This document shows positions 11,478-23,640 of a DNA stretch of 64,000 bases, one piece after another. Source of the DNA: Arabidopsis thaliana (taxonomy: Eukaryota; Streptophyta; Magnoliopsida; Brassicales; Brassicaceae); contig NC_003070.9 in assembly GCF_000001735.4 (NCBI RefSeq), forward strand, positions 3,286,001-3,350,000. The letters are read 5' to 3'. The number at the start of each line of letters is the position of its first letter. Within the stretch, counting starts at the first letter, position 1. Position numbers and translations under genes: made by a program. The notes beneath the pieces were generated by a model that was not told the origin of the DNA, did no database searches, and saw nothing but the letters and a program-made list of their open reading frames with translations.

Positions 11478-14353
11478 TCAGACATTCACCAAATGATGCA
11501 GAAGCGAGGGTCTCTCTTGAGCAATTGTGTTCAGTACACACTTCACTTTCTCTGTTCCAAGCTTCTCCTCGAGCATTCTCCACAGTACTGGAATGCTCTG
11601 CTTATAAACGAATGCATATCAGAAATCAAAGTCAACCATATTTCTATCGTTCTGCTATACGGAAAACTCCCAATCTATTTTTCTGCACTTGTGAGATTGA
11701 CAATAGTGGCAATTTTTTTGATGACTTTATTTGGACAAGAAGAGACCACTGTTACCTTTGTCAGCCATAGCGTGTAGACAGCAGCATGCAATGCTTGAGC
11801 TTGAAAATCTTCAAATTTGGTATCCGGAACGGTCATAGAAGAATCTAGAAGACGGATCTCATTATCAATGAAGATGGCAATTTCTTCATTCATAATAATA
11901 CTCTCTCCGGTTTCAGGTGAAGCATCTGAATGATTGCAAGCGAAATACATTATCCAATTAAGAGAGAGGAACCGCCGGTGAAGCCATAGTGCCTGGAAGA
12001 AAAAAGTATAACAACTCAAATAAGTCACTAATTCAATCATCTCTGTATTAGCATGACAACAAACTGTTTAACTATCTTTGTTGTCCAAACCACTGTCGCC
12101 ATGATAGCTTACCAAGAGAGAAATTATGTACTTTTTGCAAAATCCAACTTGGTTGTTTCTTTAATAGGGCAGTTTACAAAATTCAACTTGGTCAAACTCT
12201 TCTACCGGTCATGCGCATTGTAGAATATTTTAGACTTTTAGTACCTTTTACAACAATACAACACAGCTATCGGTGCTAGATCTTCATACCGTGCCCATCT
12301 CTACACTAATTAATTTTTCAAAATCAAAGATAATCATACCTCTCGTCCCACGTAACGTTCTACCAATTCTTCATTCCAATCCAGCTCTTCCTGTCATATA
12401 ATTGTAGAGAAGTTTTAGGAGCCATTCTCATTTAGAGCACAAATGTACAAATAAGATTACTCGGGTTAGCAAGGAAGACAAAGCTTACCTTCCAGATTTT
12501 GCGTGCCTCAGTTTTATCATAAGCGCTGCTTCCTTTCACATAAAGTGACTCCAGAATCTTGAGCATCAGCCGCTGGACATTAATGAAAACAAATCAGTTG
12601 GGCTGGAAGGAAAACTTCACCAGATTCAATGGAGAATGATAGTTGTATCTTTTACTTCCAAGACCTAACATAACTTGGAGTAAGTTAGATTGATGTATAC
12701 GCTCACTATACCACAATCACGTCAACTGAATATGCGGCCCTTACTCTGCGATAATGGAAGCAAGAACTATCGGCTACATGAAGCCCAGCCCATCTTTTAG
12801 ATTTGTTCAACTCTTGTATCACCTAGAACAGACAACATGTATATATTACTTGGAATCACATATGAGAAAAAAAAATATGGTGTATCGTAGACCATCTGAA
12901 ACTGTCACAAGTTTAGCTAACAAAAGTAACCAATTTAATGAAATCAGAAAAATGTTGCAAAGTTAAGGAAATCTGACCATATGAGATGTTCACAAGTTCA
13001 AACCATATGTTCAAAAGATCAGGATATCTGAGGAAATGTAGAGAATGATTCACCTGCTCAATTGTCATGTAAGAAACCAACCAGCAACGGTGATACCATG
13101 CACGATAGTTCATCTTTGATCTCTGCAAAAGGCAAGTATTTTGATTAGGAGCCAGCTTCTTTTCGGAGAAGAGTAAGTGGTTGTGTGTCATATTAGTAGG
13201 AATTATAAAGAGCGATGGACTTTGATGATCAACAAATAGAAATCTTGGAGTGAATATGGACATGATAGCCAAATTATGAAGACTAGAAGAAACGAATATT
13301 TACTTCATTAGATATATGATGAAATTTCATTAATCAAAGCATCAAATCTGGAACTAAACCTCGCCTATTGATTCCACTAACTCAGATTCTTTGGTTATAA
13401 TCTCTTGTAGTGTAGAAAAACTCTGGGAAATCATCTTAATTATCCACCTTCTGTTAAAATAAAAACCAAATATTACGAGGAAAGTAAATGGACAAGAACA
13501 AGTATGAACTATTCAGGCTGTAACAGAAACTAAACTGCGTAAGATCAGAAAGTGTGTTTCTTAGCATTACTAAAGGATAACAATGATGAGAAACAATGAT
13601 TATAATAAATACAATGAATCATAAAGACCGACCTATGGCTCCATGTTGACTCACTCTTTGGGGAATTTGAAAGAATGAGCCCAGAAAGACGAAGTTCTTC
13701 TGTGAATGCCGAAAGGTGATCCTTTTTTGACAAAATCAACTTCCTATCTCCAGGACACACACACACACACACACAAAAAAAAAGATGAGGTTAGACACTA
13801 GGAAACATATAAGAACAATTATTACTTAGATGAGTACCTAGCATTCCATGCAGTTCCAAAGTCTGAGCTCAACAGCAAAACAGATTGGCTATGCTTCATG
13901 ACGTCACTCTCGGGAATACAGGGAGAACAAGAGATATTCTTAATCTGAGACTCATCACATGCGTTTCCATGGGATTTGTACTCCTGAAGCGCTAGCAGAA
14001 ACACATGTTTGGCATCTTTACATAATTGAACAAGTATATCAGTTGATATTCCCAATTTGTGATCTTGATTCCAGAACTTGCTTGAGGTTCCATTGTTAGG
14101 CTGGAATTCATTGGAGAAACCTGCTTCTTTATCGAGCATGGTGAACTGTGAGGGGTGAATAAACCCTACTTCATCACTGAATTCAGAGAGACAAACACAC
14201 GAAGTAAGAGAAGAGGAAGAAACCAATTCAATTCAAAGCTCACACAAATTCATAAGAACATTAGACTCACATAAGAGGGTCAGATTCAAGGACATGCTCG
14301 AACTGCTTCAACAAGCTAAAGCAATCATCTTCAGAAGATGGTCCTTGTTTCAT
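11478..14353 (-). CDS. Protein prenyltransferase alpha-subunit repeat protein (PTAR1-like)
   Basis: Ten exons in transcription order: 14353-14271, 14176-13838, 13743-13633, 13450-13360, 13122-13054, 12822-12745, 12572-12489, 12390-12340, 11992-11756 and 11597-11478, giving 420 residues. The PPTA repeat pattern (S/x-x-W-x-x-R with an aliphatic helix) recurs in SESTWSHRRWIIKM, NYRAWYHRCWLVSYM, SSCFHYRRRLMLKIL and ALWLHRRFLSLNWIM. These are alpha-alpha hairpins like those of the farnesyl/geranylgeranyl transferase alpha subunit. Exon 2 encodes a long low-similarity insert with poly-Ser and Asn-rich parts. Family knowledge: PTAR1 pairs with RabGGTase beta in animals; a plant role is not established by this sequence. 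The start is the first ATG of exon 1, and a decayed copy of that exon sits at about 16.27-16.37 kb. I recall the locus as At1g10095. Confidence 0.88.
13754..13776. repeat. (CA)n microsatellite in an intron
   Basis: About ten CA dinucleotides followed by an A run. On the gene's strand this reads T-run then (GT)n, about ten bases before the acceptor of intron 2 of the PTAR1-like gene. Confidence 0.85.
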
Positions 14354-14669
14354 TATTCCTCAAGCCTTTTCAAAATAAATCTTCCCGCACTTCGTCTCTC
14401 GCTGGCGAAAATTGAACCGGAATTTGATCGATCCTTGGCTGACGGTAGAATTAGGGATTTCGCCGGCGAAATTGGTTATGGCCGGAGAGATTTCAGTTGT
14501 TCTGGTGAAATATCACAAAAAAAAAAAAAGGAAATAACTTTTTATTACTCCGACTATTTACCTTTTTTTCTTAAATTTGTCGAGTCATCGATATTTATTT
14601 CCTTTTTTTCCGTCATTTATTTCCTTAAATAAAGAGTTTACCTTTTACTGCTAACAAAAACCTACTTGT

Positions 14670-15139
14670 GAATTACGAAATCGATTAGAGCTATGGTCAC
14701 AGATGATGTTCTTCGAATTGGTCGGAGCTTGTCACAGACATCTTATCATTGGTTTTCAAGCAGTTTAGCTTTACAGATTTTGCTCGAGCTAAGACCGTTT
14801 GTTCGTCGTGGTACTTTGCTTCCAAATCCTCGTCACCTAGAAAAAACCATACTCCGTGGCTGATTCTCTACGAAGACACGCACTGGCTCATGTTTAATTC
14901 CGATGAAGAAAAGTTTTACAGAACACAATACCTAGGTCGCTTTGTCAAGTGTCGTGGCGTGGCGACTTGTGGAAGTTGGGTCTTGGTCTTTGACGAGGAA
15001 ATCAATTTCTACATCATTAATCCCTTCACGCCACAGCTCATTCGTCTCCCACCTCTTGAATATACAAACAGAGGCACAAAGTTCGAGAGACCCGGTAACT
15101 ATTCATTCGACATACTCTTCGCCGATCACAGAGCAAATA
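14670..15139 (+). pseudogene. Truncated copy of the F-box/DUF295 gene
   Basis: Near-identical to the first third of the intact F-box gene at 16739-17938, starting in its 5' UTR (acgaaatc-attagag, then ATG at 14693). A net 4-bp deletion right after the ATG shifts the frame, so the F-box is no longer read from that ATG. The open stretch from about 14749 (KQFSFTDFARAKTVCSSWYF onward) keeps the original frame up to around residue 145. There the similarity ends abruptly and the sequence turns into pieces of the bHLH gene. Truncated and broken, it is presumably non-functional. Confidence 0.9.
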
Positions 15140-15147
15140 GGTTTGTG

Positions 15148-15520
15148 ACCAAACTAACTTGAGCGTTTCAAGTATCTTGCATTGTTAGGATATTCTTACC
15201 CTCAACTTGTTGTTGCAATGACTGAACATAGTTGATGATTTCATCGAGCATAACCTTCTTTGAACCTAATTCTACCATATCAAATTCTATACCTTCTTTC
15301 CCCAATTGGGGAAGCATCATCTGAAACCTGATGATGATCCTCATGAGATTCTCCTCCAGCTCTGATCAATCTACCAACACTTTCCCCTTTCTTGTCAGAA
15401 CCAAGTTTGAGCACCTCCACATCCACCAATCGGAAGAAGACTTGCAGGCATGTCTGCTGCATGACCGGAGCCAGAACCGGGTTGGTCATGAGATCAGAAG
15501 CATCATCATTGCAACCAATC
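15148..15520 (-). pseudogene. Decayed bHLH (CIB4-like) gene fragments
   Basis: Three blocks on the minus strand resemble the intact bHLH gene at 18228-19984. 15148-15260 matches its exon 4 and the following intron (about 18843-18955). About 15260-15405 matches intron 1 and exon 1 (about 19469-19655). About 15405-15500 matches exon 1 further upstream (about 19664-19765). Intervening exons are missing, many substitutions and small indels are present, and no open frame survives across the blocks. Confidence 0.85.
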
Positions 15521-15790
15521 AGAGGACTTAAGATCCAACCAATTCTTGATAAGTGAAACTTGCACACACACAAACTCTTCTTTCTACTTTACTCCATTGA
15601 GATAATTACTACATAAATGGGACCAGAGACTAGATTACTGTTTCACTAAACGCATACAAACACACATTCACTAGAGCGCCTAAACGTAAAAGTAATTTCT
15701 GTACTAGTAAATTTTGTAAACAAATATAGTTAAGTAATATCACTAGACTTTCAAGTTACAAGCATCAAATCTTCAATGTGTGACACAAAT
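15505..15790. repeat. Copy of intergenic sequence from about 23.36-23.64 kb
   Basis: The segment starting ttaagatccaacca at about 15527 aligns over some 250 bp with 23391-23640, with small indels. It is non-coding. Together with the F-box and bHLH fragments it shows that the duplicated unit reached at least 8 kb beyond the PTAR1-like gene before internal deletions. Confidence 0.85.
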
Positions 15791-16116
15791 GGAATGGTTG
15801 AAGTTGAAACGCACGTCTACAAGTTAGGTGGCATACTCTAAAAAATTGAATGAACAATTGAACATCCACCAGCTTTTTCAGAGATGCGTAGCTGCAAATT
15901 CTTGCTGATGTTTGGGTAAATATCCTATGTAGCAAAATACCCAAATTCTAATGCAATTATTTGTTAAATCCTATAAAAGTAAATATACATTAAAGATTTG
16001 AGAAGAAAACATTAAATTATGGATTTTTGGTATATGTTATATAATAGTATAATACACTCTATAATAAAGTTTTTAAACAATATTTTACTAATTTGGAAGT
16101 TGCAACTATAAATGAT
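15791..16116. other. AT-rich spacer within the duplication block
   Basis: No gene, repeat end or clear similarity to other parts of the window was seen. Confidence 0.5.
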
Positions 16117-16375
16117 AAATTCGGTCTTTGCATACAAGGGCATTGATGTAATTCCAAGTCTTGAGATCCCACCACTCTCAATCTCATCATCTTATTCAAT
16201 TCTAGACCCAATAAAAGCCCAATCCGAGATCGCATCATTTTCCAAAAGGAAGTAGCCCAATTCAATCGGCAGATCATGCTCGAAATGATTCATCAAGCAG
16301 CCCAAGCAATCGTCCTCAGAACATGGTGCTTCTCCCACTATCCCTCTACTCGGGCCTTTTCAATAACTAAATCTT
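16117..16375 (-). pseudogene. Fused fragments of bHLH exon 1 and PTAR1-like exon 1
   Basis: 16117-16185 resembles bHLH exon 1 (about 19866-19935, the run tttgcatacaagggcattga is identical). About 16272-16375 resembles exon 1 and the leader of the PTAR1-like gene (14293-14400), with its ATG changed to GTG. Both keep minus-strand orientation and lie directly upstream of the intact F-box gene, in the same relation that PTAR1-like exon 1 has to the truncated F-box copy. No product is expected. Confidence 0.75.
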
Positions 16376-16738
16376 CTCCGCAATTTCAATATCTGATGCA
16401 AGCAGGCAGTTGTGACATTTTGTCAAACCAAATAACTGAATAAGCATCGAGATTCAGACGATAACTGAATAATGCCAATTTACATGTAATGATTTCATGT
16501 AACATCAAATGATAATTTTGTATCACATCATCTAATGATTTCTTTTTTAATTGACAACTATTCTATTCATATATATTCTGGTTGGTTGGATTTCCTACAA
16601 TTTAGGGAGACTGTGACGGTAAATTTCCTTTCTTACAAAAAAAGAAATATCAAAATTCCTCTTTCTCGGAAAACCCTAGGTGTGTGATTGTGTCTATAAA
16701 TTCAACCTCAACCGGTGCATACGAAATCAATTAGAGCG
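16376..16738. other. Upstream region of the intact F-box gene
   Basis: AT-rich promoter and leader. The reading frame stays open upstream as far as a GTG at 16715, but the first ATG is at 16739. The last 20 bp before that ATG match the leader of the truncated copy at about 14673-14692. Confidence 0.6.
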
Positions 16739-17938
16739 ATGGCAACAGATGATGATGGTACTCCGAATTGGTCGGAGCTTGTCACAGACATCTTATCATT
16801 GGTTTTCAAGCACTTGAGCTTTACAGATTTTGCTCGAGCTAAGACCGTTTGTTCGTCGTGGTACTTTGCTTCCAAATCATCCTCACCTAGAAAAAATCAT
16901 ACTCCGTGGTTGATTCTCTACCAAGACACGCACTGGCTCATGTTTAATTCCGATGAAGAAAAGTTTTACAGAACAGTATACCTAGGTCGCTTTGCCGAGT
17001 GTCGTGGCGTGGCGTCTTGTGGGAGTTGGGTCTTGGTCTTTGACAAGGAAATCAATTTCTACATCATTAATCCCTTCACGCCACAGCTCATTCGTCTCCC
17101 ACCTCTTGAATATTCAAACACCGGCACAAAGTTCGAGCGACCCGGTAACTATGTATTCCACCTACTCTTCGACGATCGCCACAGAACAAGCCGTGCAATA
17201 GTGGGGAATTCGGTTTTGTGGGTAGACGAAAAAACCAAAGACTACTTAGTTGTGTGGTCGTACAAAGAGGCATTTGTTCCGAGTCCCTACATATATTATT
17301 GCAGTAAAAGAGGGCAAGAGTGGTTTGAGATTCCGGCAAGCACTTGTGGGAAGCTATTCCGGTGTTTGGATATGGCCTACAAAGACGAAAAGCTTTACAT
17401 ACTTACTTCCAATGGTAGCATAAGAATCTTGGACTTTTCTCTTGGAGACTTGCCTAGACAAATCGACAATCATCCATACTCCCATCGACCGTTTGTTACC
17501 GAGTTTCCTAATCATAAGATGGGAATGAGACTAACCACGTCTGGGGATGTTGTGATGATCCAATGCGTGACAACAGGCACTCACAAAAGAAGCCCGTTCC
17601 GAATCTTCAAGTTGAGTAGCATTACAGAGACGAAGGAGTCTTCTCACGAGGTGGTAGGGTGGGAGACAGTGCATTCTTTCGAGGACGAGGAGTCGTTGGT
17701 TTGGGATTTGAGCGTCACTTTACCAACCAAAGGCGTATCCGGAATCAAGAAAGATTCCATATATTACTGTCACACTTCTCTATCATCATCTATTCGGGAA
17801 ACATGTGCTTATGAGATTCCTACGCACAAGATCACTGCATATGACATTCCTAAGCAGGATATCAAACCTATTCGACACCGCGGCATCTTGATTGGAGAGG
17901 CTCGTTGGTTCGTTCCTTGTTTCGGTGCTGGTGAATAA
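16739..17938 (+). CDS. F-box protein with DUF295 (KIB1-like) domain
   Basis: Single-exon gene, 399 residues from the ATG at 16739. An F-box of about 40 residues (10-50, WSELVTDILSLVFKHLSFTD then FARAKTVCSSWYF) is the Skp1/ASK-binding part of an SCF ubiquitin ligase. The rest is a DUF295/KIB1-type beta-propeller-like domain (PWLILYQDTHWLMFN, INPFTPQLIRLPP, GSIRILDFSLGDLP, VGWETVHSFEDEESLVWDLS). It probably recruits an unknown substrate for ubiquitination. The gene is the intact member of a local duplication; the truncated sister lies 2 kb upstream. Such genes are numerous and fast-evolving in Arabidopsis. I recall it as At1g10110 with no named function. Confidence 0.93.
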   Translation: MATDDDGTPNWSELVTDILSLVFKHLSFTDFARAKTVCSSWYFASKSSSPRKNHTPWLILYQDTHWLMFNSDEEKFYRTVYLGRFAECRGVASCGSWVLVFDKEINFYIINPFTPQLIRLPPLEYSNTGTKFERPGNYVFHLLFDDRHRTSRAIVGNSVLWVDEKTKDYLVVWSYKEAFVPSPYIYYCSKRGQEWFEIPASTCGKLFRCLDMAYKDEKLYILTSNGSIRILDFSLGDLPRQIDNHPYSHRPFVTEFPNHKMGMRLTTSGDVVMIQCVTTGTHKRSPFRIFKLSSITETKESSHEVVGWETVHSFEDEESLVWDLSVTLPTKGVSGIKKDSIYYCHTSLSSSIRETCAYEIPTHKITAYDIPKQDIKPIRHRGILIGEARWFVPCFGAGE

Positions 17939-18227
17939 TCCTCTGCACTATAATTAGGACAAGGCTTTTCACCAATCAACCATGTTTTGTTAGTTTTGGA
18001 TTCCATTTTGGCTTTTTGTTTTCGATGTGTTAGTAGACTTTAGATAAATCTGATTTCCATATATAATAAATGTATTCTTCGTTGAGGAAAAGCAAAAACA
18101 ACAACAACTGAGAATCCAAATCCTTGTGCTTAGAACAAATAATATGGAAGAACGAACACATATGATACTTAGAACCAAAGCCATCTTCTATACAAACTCC
18201 CTGCAAATTTTCCGTGTCCTTGAAGTA

Positions 18228-19984
18228 CTAGAGCTCAGGTTTCAATCGACCTAAGATAAGAAGAAGATGTTTTAAAGACAATTCAAAGGAAACGACAGAT
18301 AGATATATGAGAGAAGCAAGCTTGTGTAGCTTTTAGTTACCATTAGGTGAGAAACTGGACATAGTCGATGGATTTGAGACGAATCCCATCTGGTAAAGGT
18401 TTTGTAGTTCACTCTCTAGTGTTGTCTGCAAGATGAGACAAGAAAGACTATTTACAGCAATACCAAAACATTGAACATAATATGTTGTTTAATTTCTTCA
18501 AAGCGGTTGCTTACCTGAGGTAGTGGGTTGTATTGTGGATTTGTGGTGGCAGAAAGGTTTGGTATGTTCCCTTGAAAACCGGCAAAAGGATTCAGCCCGA
18601 GTGTAGGAGTGTTTCTGTCTCTTGACTGCAGAAGCTAAAAGGAGAAAATGGCAAGTTTAGTACTCTTATTCAAAACTTGCAAACTATTATTTCAATGTGA
18701 AGTTATGGGGGATTTTGAGCTCTTACATCTTTGGCGAGAATCCTGTCTATATCAATATTGATCTCTGGATTCACCGTCGCAAGTTTCATAGACAAAAACT
18801 GAAGAAAATAAAAGCAGTTTTTCAAGAAAGAAAACCTCTTTCACACCAAACTAACTTGAGAGTTTCAAGAATCTCGCATTACTGGGATAATCTTACCTCA
18901 ACTTGCTGTTGCAATGACTGAACATAGTTGATTATTTCATCGAGCATAACCGCTTTTCCGGTGATCTAGTTGAACAATTACCAACAATGAAAACTTGAGC
19001 AAAATTTCGTTGGAAACCATACTGCTAAAAGTAACCTCTAAGTCCAATACCTTGTTGCATCCGGGAACAAGTTCTTGAAGCAATCTCATCCTTTCACTGA
19101 TCTTTTCTCTTCTAACCTTCAAAACAACAAAAGAAATAGCAAACTTCTCAGCACCAGTAATTGGCAGAAAACAAAGAGCAGATTCTCATAATCTATATAC
19201 AGGTAAAAGAGTCCTTACCCGCTCTGCAAGACTGTGACTATTAGTGGCTTGACCTCTTCTTGCCCTCATATGAATGTAGTTTTCTTTCGGTGCTTCTTCA
19301 CTTTGTGAGCTCTCCTTGTTCACCGTCTCTTTACTCTGATCATTTTTATGCTTCTTCTGGCTCTGATCATTTCCCCTTTGAGGGTCTTCTTGAAATTCCT
19401 CCACAGCTTTCTGCCAATTTTAACAACACTCAATTATTTCAGCCCTAAACCATCAAAAGCTTTAGTCTTTCCTAATTCTACCAAATCCAGTTCAAGAAGT
19501 TTATTTATACCTTGTTCCATTGTGATTCGGCTTCAGGTAGCCTTCTTTTCCCAACTGGGGAAGCACCAAGAACAGCATCATCTGAAACCTGATGATGATC
19601 CTCATGAGATGATTCTCCAGCTCTGATCAATCTTTCCCCTTTCTTGTCTGAACCAAGAAAATGACCAATTTGACCACCACCACAATCACCAAACGGAAGA
19701 AGACTAGCAGGCATGTCTGCTGCAAAACCGGAAACAGAACCGGGTTGGTAATGAGAGAAGCAACTCATCCCTGGATTATCCATCGCCATGGAAGGATGGT
19801 AATGAGAGCTGGAGAAGCCAGCAGCAGCAGCATTGACAACTGGATCCCAATCTGCAGAAGAGAAGAAAGGATCTGCCTTTGCATACAAGGGCATTGATGT
19901 AATTCCAACTCTAGAGATCCCACCACTCTCATCATCTCCATGCTTAAAGCCCATCTCTCCTCCTTCATTACTCTCACCACCCAT
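18228..19984 (-). CDS. CIB4: bHLH transcription factor CIB4 (bHLH74)
   Basis: Eight exons in transcription order: 19984-19511, 19410-19219, 19116-19051, 18965-18897, 18798-18727, 18634-18515, 18425-18341 and 18250-18228, giving 366 residues. The bHLH domain covers about residues 211-265. Its basic region ([19 protein letters not shown]) has the H217-E221-R225 set of G-box (CACGTG) binders. Helix 1 is followed by the loop NKITGK and helix 2 [18 protein letters not shown], as in the CIB/BEE subfamily. The N-terminal 160 residues are Gly/Ser-rich and acidic and have no named domain. CIB proteins are nuclear; family members interact with cryptochrome 2 and promote flowering. Exon 8 encodes only six residues and the stop. 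Partial decayed copies lie at 15.15-15.5 and 16.1 kb. Confidence 0.95.
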
Positions 19985-22900
19985 TCCTCTGCTTCAACAA
20001 CAACCAGGAACCCTCAGGACAAAAAAAGTTTTCCAATTTCAGAACCTGGTTTTGCTACTTTGACAAGGAACAACTGAAGTAAACTAGTTTAGCAGGATTT
20101 TATACAGTGGAGAAAGAGGAAAGAGAAAACAAAACTAAATCAACAGAGCATCAAATCTAATGTAGCAGAAGCAAGTCACAGGTTCTTTTAGGAAAGAGAG
20201 AGAGAGAGAGAAGCCTAGGATAAATGCTTATTCGTACTCAAGTCAAGCGAAGAAAAATAATTAAAGAGAACAAATAGACTTATCATAGACAAAGAAAGCT
20301 GAGAACTTTCAGAGCATAAAGTGGTAACAAGCAATGGATTTAGCTAAGTTACAGCTCACAAGAGAAAAATAAAAAGGAAAAGAGAGAAAAAAAAAAGTAG
20401 ATTCGCTTTTAAGAGTGTGAGAGAGCAAAGTCACTATCTCATAAACCAATCTCTTCAGTTTTTCAAGAAACAAAAAAAAAAAGATTAGACCTTTCACATA
20501 TGAATGTGTGTGTGAGATCAGAGAAGCAAGAATTTTTGGGAATTAAGGTAATGGAGACAAGCCCTGTTAGAGATACTCCAAGATTGTGGTTGCTTTGGAA
20601 AGAGAGAGTACAAAAGAAGAAGAATCAAATTCTTGGGTGGGGAGTTTACAATCACTGTTAAACCTAAATCAGATAAATGAGGGAAGAGATAGTACACTCA
20701 ATTCAAAGAGTATCAAATGCTGTTTTTGCTTGAATTGGGGTGAATGTAGAATTTTTAAAAAGGAATCAAATAAAAATGAGGAAAAAAAACGAGAGATTCA
20801 CCAAGTTGGGTTACTTGAACAAACAACAAAGCAAGCATCAAGTTCCCAACTTTATAGAATCAAAGGATACAGTAATTATAATTGTGTTTAGTTTAATGGG
20901 CAATAAAAGACCTAGAGAAAGAGAACAAATAAAGCTGATAATTACCATTTAAGAGAGAGACTTGTTGAGGTTAACACTAACAGAGGAGACATATTATGAT
21001 TATTAAAAAACAAAGACAGAACAACTACTGCCAACTGCTTTATTTGCTCTTTTCTTTTTCATTATTATTACACAACCTAATCTACCTCCTCTTTAACATG
21101 TCTAACTTTTTTTCTTTTGATAATTACATGTCTTAACTTTTACACCTTTTTAATTACACTAATTTTCCCTTTGGGGTTTTGCTTCACTTTTTTTTTTTTT
21201 CAACAAAGAATTGTTGATATCTATGTGAGTTCAATATATATTCAAGAAACAAGAAGGCCACGGTTAGGTAGATTTTACATTTTCTATGATAAATCTACCA
21301 TGCTTTCAATAATTTCTCAAAGAATATTAAAATGGAGTGTCATTTTTTAAAATTGTCTCTCAAAGTCTCATTGTACAAGCAAGAGGTTCTTCTCTTCATG
21401 CCCAAGCTTTGCTTTCTAGCTTCTACTCTGACATGTGCTTTAGAATATTATATCACAGAAGTACAAATACATGCATGTATATGTATATGATTATGATGTG
21501 TATATGTAGATAATATAATTTTTTACTGACACAAAATTGCCAACTATATATTCTAACAGAAGACTCTTTGCTGTGACACACTCATATTTTTGTTCTGAGT
21601 GCCAACTAACCCTCTTTTGGAATAATTTTACGTTCAGCTTTTGTAACAGCCGTGTGATTAAACTACTACGTTTAGATCTCATCTCCACGCCGTTGGATCC
21701 AAGCAACATATTTTTATTCTTTCTTTTTTTTTTTACTATTTTTTCCTTTCTTTTCATTTTTCAATTAAAAAAAAGGATAGTTTAATCTCATTCTAATCAA
21801 ATCTTTTGTTGTTGTTAAAACTCGTTCTAATAACGTTGTGATCACATCACACTTTCTTAATTTCTCAGAATTAAAAGGTAGTTCAAATTTCCTAAAAGAG
21901 TATGGCACGAGGGAATTATTGTTTTTTTTTTTATGTAAATTTATACTAATATTGCAACTTGATAAAAAAAATCATTTCAGTAAGAAAAAATGAATTATTA
22001 AAAATACCGTTGTAGTTTTTACAGTGCGTAGAGTTTATGATGATCCTAAAATCTAGGTGATACTATTTGGTTGTAGTGTCATTTTCCGAAAACAAGCAAA
22101 GTTAAACTGGCAAGACTTTAACAGTTTTTAAATATTTTACTTGTCTTCTTTTATTTTATTATTTTCCAAAAATAATACTTCGCTTTTTAGAATTACTCAT
22201 ACTCAATGAAATAAAAAACACCACTTGAAATCACAAAATTGATAGTTGAACCAAAAAAAAAAACCAAAATTGATAGTTGCCTTAAACCCTCATTAACTAA
22301 TAAATTTTTATGCATATAACTTATAGAACACACGTCTTTAAAGTTGGGATTTGGGAATATGTGAAAATTCAATGTTTGAATGATCAAATAAAATTTCATC
22401 ATGTACCGTGGTTGTTATAAGTTATAACTCAGATATATTATACAGCTTTGTCAAATAATACTGATGTGGAACCCCATTAATGAAACAAGAAACTTTTTTT
22501 CACTTTGACTTTCTTTCTTATTTAGGCATGACCATGTTCGATCTGACTTCTTCTTACAAAAGCAAGGTTAAACAAAATTTTATTTTATGTTTAAACGAAC
22601 AATATCTCAGTCATATATATTAGTTGTTGGTGGTAAATCAACTTACATAAAACTTTTTAATCTTTTTGTACTCAGAAAAATCGAAGATGGGGTAGAAACA
22701 AGTAAAACAATACGTAGTTAGGGTTTATTGTACGAATAACTCTCTCTTTTTTTATTGTCAACAAAATAATCCTAGATTAGTACAAAAAACAATATACATA
22801 ATAGGAGGAAACATAAGGAATAAAAGGGAATCTTATATAGGTCATTTTAGAAAATTAATAAAACAAAATATGATTATATATAACTCCTAGTCAAGTTACA

Positions 22901-23359
22901 GCTGTTAATAAAGACTTGCAGAAAGTAGAGTTTCGTAGTTCATAAGCATGGGATAAATACCCTCTAACCTAACAACGAACAAATCATTTGGTCAAACCTT
23001 TTAATTATTTGGTCAAACCCCACAATCTTGGGTTGTTAACTAGCTGTAACACCCACCAGATATGAGGCCTCTCGTGTATGTAGACATACATGTGTTTTAT
23101 GCTACTATAAACTCAAAAACTGATATTATGGTCAGTATTATACGATTTTTGTTCTGATCTCAAAATAAATAAGTCGGGAGTAGAATACTATTTTCTGATT
23201 AAAAATCCTTTATCTGAAACTTCGTTGCAGATCATTTCTGTTTTTTCCACAGTGATATAAAAAAAGTACACTTATGAATTATGTATACAACCTTGTAATA
23301 AGGGATGTTCTTACAAATGTAGTTAGGTTAGGAAATATGACTTGTTTATTCAACTTGGA

Positions 23360-23640
23360 AATGCTTCTCATCATTGCAGACAAGCAGAAGATTTAAGATC
23401 CAACCAAATTATGATAAGTGAAACTTGCACACAACTCCTCTTTCTACATTACTCCAATAACTATGTCTATATGGGACCAGACTATATTACTGTTTCACTA
23501 ATTAAACGCATATAACCACTACACATTCATTAGAGGCGGAAACGTAAAAGTAAATTATGTAGTAGTAAATTTTGTAAACAAAAAGAAGTAATATCACTAG
23601 TCCTTAAAGTTACAAGCATCAGATCTTAAATGTGTACAGT
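23360..23640. repeat. Partner of the duplicated intergenic segment at about 15.5 kb
   Basis: Non-coding sequence that aligns with 15505-15790 through most of its length. It marks the right-hand limit of the ancient tandem duplication visible in this window. Confidence 0.85.

Noticed and set aside
11328..11777. 149-codon ORF with a long Lys run
   Set aside because: It is formed by the poly(A) tract and the antisense of the last exons of the PTAR1-like gene.
14749..15162. Open frame of the truncated F-box copy as a functional short protein
   Set aside because: The frame lacks the proper start because of the deletion after the ATG, and it ends in unrelated sequence of bHLH origin.
16715..16738. 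Eight-residue N-terminal extension of the F-box protein
   Set aside because: Position 16715 is GTG; the first ATG is 16739 and the upstream copy has its ATG at the matching place.
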